This document shows positions 57,027 through 64,000 of a DNA stretch of 64,000 nt, in pieces. This DNA is from Marthasterias glacialis. Its lineage: Eukaryota; Echinodermata; Asteroidea; Forcipulatida; Asteriidae. Position 1 is the stretch's first letter; each line of letters starts with the position of its first letter. The notes beneath the pieces are model-generated. The model worked only from the letters and a program-made list of their open reading frames with translations. It did not search any database and was not told the origin of the DNA. Where the stretch lies: positions 13,657,938 through 13,721,937 of the forward strand of contig OU452226.1 in the NCBI GenBank assembly GCA_911728455.2, in the 5' to 3' direction. Made by a program: the position numbers and the translations under genes.

Positions 57027-60000
57027 GATTGAAGACTGCAAGGTAAAACAGGAATAGATTTCTAGACCACTACTGAGCACACTTATAAATGCCTAAATGA
57101 GAATTTTAAGAAAGGTTCCAAATATACGGAAGGGCCCACAACATATACTTTTTTAATACAATTTAAGGCCTAGTGAAATTTGTCCTCGAACTATTTTGTA
57201 ATTTATGCTGTTTTTCAAGCATGCCGATCTAATATCCATTAAGTATTGTATTATTATGAAAGTGACCTTTATTTTAAGTGCCTCCATGGTAGATGAGGAA
57301 AGATAGAATAGGTACTAATTATTATTTTTTTTGTGGGTGATTCTTTTGCATATTCATAAAACTTAAGGTCCCCATAGTACTTGGTTGATTCAGCTTATAT
57401 TTCCATGGGCCCGGGGCTATTTAAATGCAATATTATTATCATTACTGAGCTCCATTATATGACCAGCCTGCTCCAGTGTTCACACCATGTGTTTCGCTTT
57501 GTTATTTGTACAATGCCCACACACAGGCCTGTGCAAATTTAGGTTCGTGTGCGGCTGGTTTGCGTGACTTTTGCGAGCAGAGTGTGTTACCAGGGTTATG
57601 GCAGAAGCAGAGGAGGCATTCTGGATGGGTATGACTTTAAAGGAACTGTCCATTCAAAACGGTGTCATCGGTTCCTGTTACTCTGTGCAAACTGACTTGG
57701 GATCGTCCGTTTTTATGTTTGTCGTTAAAGGTGCTAGCTGCAATGTTTGGACCGAGTTGACGCGAAAATTTGATTTTGAATTTTCAGTAGCAATTTTTAT
57801 AGAGCCGTGAAACTTGACAAGCTTTTAGGTGAGGTATTGCACGTGAAAAAAAAAATCTACAAATGATTATTGTTAGTTACTTAAAAACTAATACTGGCTT
57901 GTTGTTGAGATCCCAACATTTCATGTCAGTCAGCCATGTACAAACAAGTTTGCATGTTACATGTATTTTGTGCATTGTCTGTGGCATATGCAAAACGTTT
58001 TTGTATGTTTGGAAACGGCATCATCTGTCCAAATTCATTCAGAGAAAAACTTCTTTATGAAAACAAAGCTGGCGAAAACCAGGCCATGCGACATTAAAGA
58101 GACAGTACAGCTTTGGTTTTTGGAATAGTGAATGCATTCCAACCCTCTCTTGTTTTTCAAGATGAAGCATCTTATATTATGCAATTTCGTTTTTATTAAA
58201 AGATGGTCAGTTTTTATAATATTAATTTTATGAAGACTTGGTCATGCAATAAAGGACTTACTAAAGCTTGTATTTCTCTTTGTGACAACGTATCAGGACA
58301 GGTTCGTTGTTAGTTGTATTCCAAAACTTTTTGACAAGATGGCCAGCATGAGAACATAATATTTTATGATGATCGATGGATAATATTTCCTTTGAAAGTT
58401 TGTCCATTGCTAATATTTGCTTTTTTGATGTTCATGTTTGCCTAAATTTTCCATGAAAATTTTGTTCAAAATTGCAAGGTTGAACATATACACCCATAAA
58501 TCTTAGTGATCTATTTGCCCTCACTGATGATCCATTTCAATTGTTGTCAAATTAATGATTTCTATCAACCAACTATCTGTGAAACCATTGAAAGTTGGGT
58601 AGAAAACTGAAATGAATAATTTATGAAGTAACGCTGATTATGCTACCTCAGCATTCTCTTTTGGCATTTATTGAAAATGTTCACGATTTAAACCGAATTT
58701 TAATAAGTGACTTCAGTAATTGAAGTATGTATTAACCAATTTCGTCAAAAGGCTTTGTGAAGTCATTTAAATCAGCGTCATTTTGAAAATCTCGATTTCA
58801 CACAGAGAAACCTTTCCGCCACTCAAACCCTTAGGGTGCACTGGAAAGAATTAAACCAGAGATTGATTCACTCTGAATACATTTCTTGTATCACTCCGTC
58901 TTATCTATGGTGAGGTGACATCCAATTAGATAAAAAAAAAATAATAAAAACACAGAGTTTCATCAGTAGGAATAATCCCTGACCTACTTGTCACCTTTCT
59001 GCGGCCTCTGATTGCAGCCACATTCCCCCCTCCAGTACCTCACCTGTCCATACACATTTAATCCAGGCCACTAGACCCACAAGCAGCCCCAGAAATGCCC
59101 AAACTTACGGTGTGACCTAGTTGCATTTACTCCAAGTGCAACCATGAAGAAACGGAACAGCAACTGTGGAGAAAAGGTGGGGGGGGGGTGGATGATATAG
59201 AAATCTACTCCAGGATTAAACGGGTTGAGGCCTTGAGCCAGCAGGATCATGCAAATATCTAGCTCTCCGTCTATTCTGCCCTGTTTATTTTTGAGCCGAA
59301 ATCGCCTGAGCATCCAGCTCAATATTGTATGACTATAGAATCTCCTCGGCCGTGATGTGCAAGGTTTTTTTTTTCTTTCTTCTTCTTCTTCTTTGACTGC
59401 ATCTCCCTTTGACCATGTTGGGCCGAGCGGCTGGCTTTTAACGTAATTGAAAGCACAGGCTTAACCTCTGGTATTTTATAGGATTTTAGCACCTGGGTTA
59501 TAACCCATGAATGTAAGCAAACTTGGGAGATGGACTGTGACATGTTTATATTGGGAACTCCCTCGCTGAAATATCTCCTCATTTTCTCGTTTCTGTAGCT
59601 CTTTCGGCGTCTCTTGGTACAGTAAGCAAAATCAAACTGTAAATTTACGGGTTCCACTTTCCTGGCGAATTGTCCTCGTAGGCTGTACAAGAGTACAAAG
59701 GAACCTTCTCACGCATGACAGAAATAAACTTGGCCAAATGCTTTGCTGACTGAGCATAGCACAGAAACATTTATCAGCATTTCCATATGTTAATTACTGT
59801 GGTGATTTTTTTTATATTTTTTTTTCCAATGCTCGATATTGTTTTATTGGATGGACTTTGTCATGGTGCACCTTTTTTAAAAGTTTCTGCAAAATCAAAT
59901 TGAGGTTTGAAAGAATGGTCGGCTAGTCCCTTTTTTGTAACCTTGAGCTAAGTAACTCTGGAAGGAATGATCCACACCATGCCTAGATCTATGCCAAGCC

Positions 60001-60181
60001 AGGCCCCTTAATGACTACTCTCTTAATATGATTGATATTCTGTCCTTCATCATGTGTAAATGACAGCAATTTAGCTGGCTTACCTTAACGATGACAATAG
60101 TAATCCAGGCATCCTGAAGGCCATGATTCTACTGTTTTTACGTAAAATCCAGATCATCATATTCTAAACAAAGAAAGAGAC

Positions 60182-60197
60182 GGGGGGGGGGGGGGGG
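60182..60197. repeat. G homopolymer tract
   Basis: Sixteen consecutive G; a run of more than 20 A follows near 60500. Similar C/G or A/T runs near 12380, 12600, 19675, 49745 and 51480 are often next to transposon ends. Confidence 0.95.
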
Positions 60198-62116
60198 AAG
60201 CAGCAAAATTCTACATTTATTTCCAACATGTATTTTAATTGGATGGTAGATACTAGGGTGGGATACACATTTGCCAAATTGAAAGGGAAATAAGAAAGCG
60301 CTGTAAAGGGAACGTCTGAGGAGACTTTATGAAGGTCTGCGCGGAATGATACAAATTGAAAATGACTGCACAGTGTATACTTATCTGCAGATTAATTACT
60401 TAAGGGAAATGAAAATGATGGGGAGGCCTGGACTCCCCTTCTCTCAGGACAAATGTACATTTAGGGAGGTATGTCAACAAACATACATGCATCACATTAA
60501 AAAAAAAAAAAAAAAAAAAAAATGCTGAGTAAATTTCAAAACGGATGACAAAAACACAAACCCTTACATAGTCTTCGCAGGCCACTGATGTTTGCCGGAC
60601 AAAATTTGCCACAGATAAATCCAGTGTGTATATAAGGTGTGTTTGCACGTAAGGTGTTGTTTTCTTAAATCGAAGTAATGGAATAAATTGAAAGGCCCCA
60701 TATCTGCGGGAGGAGCTGCGTGTATTTTCTAACATCAAATATTTTATTAAGCATGAGGTCTCTAGGAAAATAGTAAGTACATTATTTTTTTCTATACAGG
60801 ATCTCTACAGAAATTGTTTGATAAATTTCAAACCCTGGTGAATGATTGATAGCTGTCCAAATTTATTTGCTATCTTCAGGTACTCCACCCACCCCCCCTA
60901 ACAATCTTAACCTTCTGCCCCTAAAGCTGACCGATTATGCCCTTTACTCTATGCCGGCAGCTTATTATGGTAAACAACAATTAACATTTCCAGTTGTTTT
61001 TAATACCTCAGGACATTCTCTGTATATAATAAATATAGAAAAAAGAGAAGAAGTTAGCATTCTAAAATTTATTTGCAGCATTGTCTTTTTTTTATTATCC
61101 CAAACCCTTAAGGATGCCTCTGACTTGAATCTATAACCACGGGCAGGTCATTCCCGGCAAAAAAGACCAGAACAAACAGTTTCCATAGTAACAGATGACT
61201 GAAGTCCAATAATTACTTTCTGCTGTCCACACATATAAAACGCACGCACACCCCTTCTGATCCCTCTTCTCTTTCTGACATCCGCCTTGCGTGCTTATAC
61301 GCTCATGCCAACTGACCGCGAACAGAACGAGGCAATAAAAAGTAAAAAAAAAAAATGGCTGTGTGTTTGTAGGAAAAGACTGGATCGCCAGTGGGTCACT
61401 CAACTTTGAATTACCACTTGCCTTCGGGGCCAACCTGTGTTTCAGTATGGCATTGGTAATGAAATTTCTTGGCTTGACCTCAACTCCAACCAGGCCCTTG
61501 AGAGTGCACCTGTCTGTATGCGCTGGACAGGTAAAAAACAAAACAAAAAAAACCGTACGACTCGCAATTGCTTGCCGCTTTCATGAATAGAAATGCCAAC
61601 GTTAAGAAGAATCAAAGCTGCGACCGTGAACACGCATACAGTGCTGAGAATGGATAATTGCTTTTCTGTATATTTTGTGCATATCTCATGTTAAGTTGAA
61701 GAAAACATGTACCTGTGTCGTTAGATGAAGTCCGTGCCATTTGATGACATGATATGAAAGTTGTCAAGGACAATTTTGTCTACAGGATACTAACACCAGA
61801 ATACGATCTACTGAGTGGTGGCATGGTTCTACAACCTTTTTACGTCGGCCGGCTCAAAGCTATGTAAGGTCCCTGTTTGCAAATTGGCCATAACCAGAAG
61901 GGCCTTAATCTGAACCGGCTGCAAATGAGTAGCCTACATATTCTATGTCACAGATGAATGATTTCCTAACTAGTTTCGTGTTTATCTTTGGCAAACGAAT
62001 ACTTCGAAAAAGATATATCACCAATAAACCTGATTTATCAGGCACTTGAAAATAGGCTCCAAATCCCATTTTTATGAAACTCATGTAAATGGTGTTATAA
62101 TACAACCTTAAAATAG

Positions 62117-62281
62117 GCTTGGCATTACACATAGGCCACGGAGGCCATGGCCTCTGTTGCCCTGGTATTAGCCTTGGTGCCCCTTCAGAATTTGTCCATA
62201 GACTTCAAGGTTTTCTAATGGAAGTGCCCTTTGCAAAATTTAGAATGGCCTTGCCCCCTCAAAGATGAAATTCCAGGCCTA
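62117..62281. mobile_element. Decayed relative of the CAGGCCTG MITE
   Basis: GCCTTGGTGCCCCTT, GGAAGTGCCCTTTGC and a terminal CAGGCCTA are inverted relative to 1034-1204; the other end is degenerate. Confidence 0.5.
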
Positions 62282-62428
62282 TTTTAGTTCTAAACCAAGG
62301 ATTTTTTAACTATGCACTTGGGCTTACTCTGGAAAATTACTTTACCATGAAATATCCCTTTACGTTTTACAACAAAGTTGATGCTGAGATAAGCCTGTAA
62401 AATACACACCACTTTGAATGTACAATAT

Positions 62429-62572
62429 CAGGCATGCAACTTTTCTTCGGATCAGCTGATTTCCTCGTTTTTCACCTCACACTCATGCCATTGAAAATTG
62501 AAAAACACTGTACAAAGTCTTGTAAAGATTAGAGTTTCCTCGTTTTTTTGTGAAGTCCAAGTTGCATGCCTG
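62429..62572. mobile_element. Small MITE with CAGGCATGCAACTT ends, family F copy 2
   Basis: The 144-bp element has perfect 14-bp inverted ends CAGGCATGCAACTT and AAGTTGCATGCCTG. AATAT abuts both ends. It is the intact version of 51569-51711. Confidence 0.85.
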
Positions 62573-64000
62573 AATATACACAAAGTAGCATTACTGTTAA
62601 TACATGAAATAGCACCGAATCGCAGCATGCAATGTTTTGACTCTGGTAAACTGAGCCGATAATTTGGCTCAATTACAGGTTTGAAGCTTTACCTCTTTTT
62701 AAGATAACCGCAATGCTGTGGTCATCTTCTGTCCCGAAGCGCAGCGGGAATTCAACCTTCCCTCCCCCTCTTCTACCGTACTGCACAGTCGCATTGCCAG
62801 GATGCGTGTGGTTTTTATTGATTTGTGGTTATTTCTTCTTCTTCTTCTTCTCCTTCTTGTACATCCTTCATAAATAAAATGCACCCATCTCAAACTGCTC
62901 ATTGCTGTCTTGTCTTGTCTCCTGAGCTCTTGGCATCAAGATTTGCCGACATTTTAATGCAGGATTTTGATTCAGAGATTCGGCCTGACCAGTGCAAATG
63001 GAGACTTCCGGGGGAGGTTAACTAGCTTTCTTGACTGGGTCTGGTGTGATTGTAGGGGTGCTCATCTTGTTAGATATATTGCCTTGTTTGTCTTGTCCAC
63101 ATTGTACGGATTCAGGAAGTGATTATGGGGAGAAATGTCAATGGATTTGCATTAAGAATCTGGACAGTGATAGGTGAGAACTCCGAGAAGTAGCAGTGAC
63201 GACCGTGTAATCAGTATCATGTAAAAGTGCTTGATATTGAAATTAACTTCTGTAAAAACAGTTTTTAATCTGGCTCCTTCTCCGACCCTAACCTGAGAAA
63301 AATATGTCAAATTAAATGAAACGCAGCATTGTAAAACAACCTGACATGTGCGTGTCTTTTGTATGTTCATTTTGAAACATCTGAGTTTCAGCTACTGATA
63401 CTTGATTGTATGCTTTGCGAAGTAAAAACAAAATATATATAAATAAATAAAGTACACTGACAGTTGTCATCAATTATTCAGCTTTGGCGATTATTCTAAT
63501 CTATTTATTGCACTTCATTCGTAGTGTACATAGTTTCCCTCCTTCCAGGAGGAGGATATTGTCTGGGGAGCTGTAGTTCTGGAAAAACGTCAATTTCATT
63601 TCCAACATGTAATCCAGGAATAGACATGGATTATTTATGTGTAAAACAATTCTTCTGACTGGAACCATAAGATGTCTCTGCAAAAACCAATTTTCATTAA
63701 GTCCACTGAGGTGTTTTGGGTTTGGTTTTTTTTCGTTTTGGTCTTCCTTTTAACAATGTTACCGATACCTGGGCTGTAATTATTGTGAAGCACATCTCGG
63801 CTGTGAGATGCAATCCCTAATAGTTAGCCTAAACCTTAGCTCTGGTCTTATGCCTCACACAGTACCTCTGCTCCTATTCAATTACACAAACACATAATCC
63901 TACGTTTCAGTTTCACCCGTGTGCGAGAGTGACTCATAGACCATTCCAGGGTATTGGGTCATGGGGGGGGGGTGGTCTCACCTCATGAATATGCATGATT

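Larger units (their letters stand above)
35264..64000 (+). other. msi: Musashi intron 5, open at the window end
   Basis: After the GTAAGA donor no exon encoding the expected RRM2 start (a KKIFVGGL-like block) is recognised. The first half contains many MITEs; 57100-62100 is repeat-poor apart from simple tracts, and in 39400-44800 I see nothing but AT-rich non-coding DNA. Open frames here (for example 43598-43855, 45095-45367, 50049-50378, 59319-59690) lack recognisable homology and consistent coding composition. Confidence 0.7.

Noticed and set aside
59071..59690. Two minus-strand open frames in sequence
   Set aside because: Low-complexity KKKKKKEKK stretch and no domain; they overlap a CT/T-rich tract. 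Not supported as coding.
61365..61530. Exon-like segment with acceptor (GTGTTTGTAG) and donor (ACAG then GTAAAA), open for about 55 codons
   Set aside because: Musashi exon 5 ends in phase 0, and in that phase the segment hits a stop after about 28 codons. It has no resemblance to RRM2 and no known family.

Overview
The window is animal nuclear DNA: AT-rich, gene-poor, with short exons, GT-AG introns and many short non-autonomous transposons. The word TAGGCCTA, tRNA-derived SINEs with a GCGCTATATAAG tail, and a histone-type stem-loop inside a repeat suggest an echinoderm, perhaps a sea star. The species is inferred, not proven.

Two genes can be supported, both on the + strand. The last coding exon of an unidentified membrane protein lies at 8283-8576. 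The 5' part of a Musashi-family RNA-binding protein gene starts at 24392. Its first five coding exons (24392-24453, 24756-24796, 28207-28288, 29678-29762, 35222-35263) join without a frame break into 104 residues. These give the N-terminus, all of RRM1 with its RNP2 and RNP1 motifs, and the start of the inter-RRM linker. From 35264 to the window end I see no further Musashi exon, so the last 28.7 kb reads as one large intron. RRM2 and the C-terminal half should lie beyond the window.

Layout: 1-8282 is intron or flank of the upstream gene, filled with MITEs, SINEs and a long fold-back. 8283-9200 holds the terminal exon and a 3' region with a repeated 22-bp motif. 9200-23870 is a repeat-rich intergenic stretch with one GC-rich minus-strand ORF of unknown status. 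23870-24391 is the likely Musashi promoter, with two perfect CRE sites and a CCAAT box. 24392-64000 is Musashi.

Most of the recognisable non-coding structure is mobile DNA. It includes two related families of TTAA-flanked (piggyBac-like) MITEs, several MITE families with long terminal inverted repeats, nested insertions, and fold-back elements. The most unusual is a 244-bp fold-back at 52947-53190 that carries a perfect histone-mRNA-type 3' stem-loop, with a related piece near 20.36 kb. I found no CRISPR array, rRNA or intact tRNA gene, and no convincing new multi-gene system.
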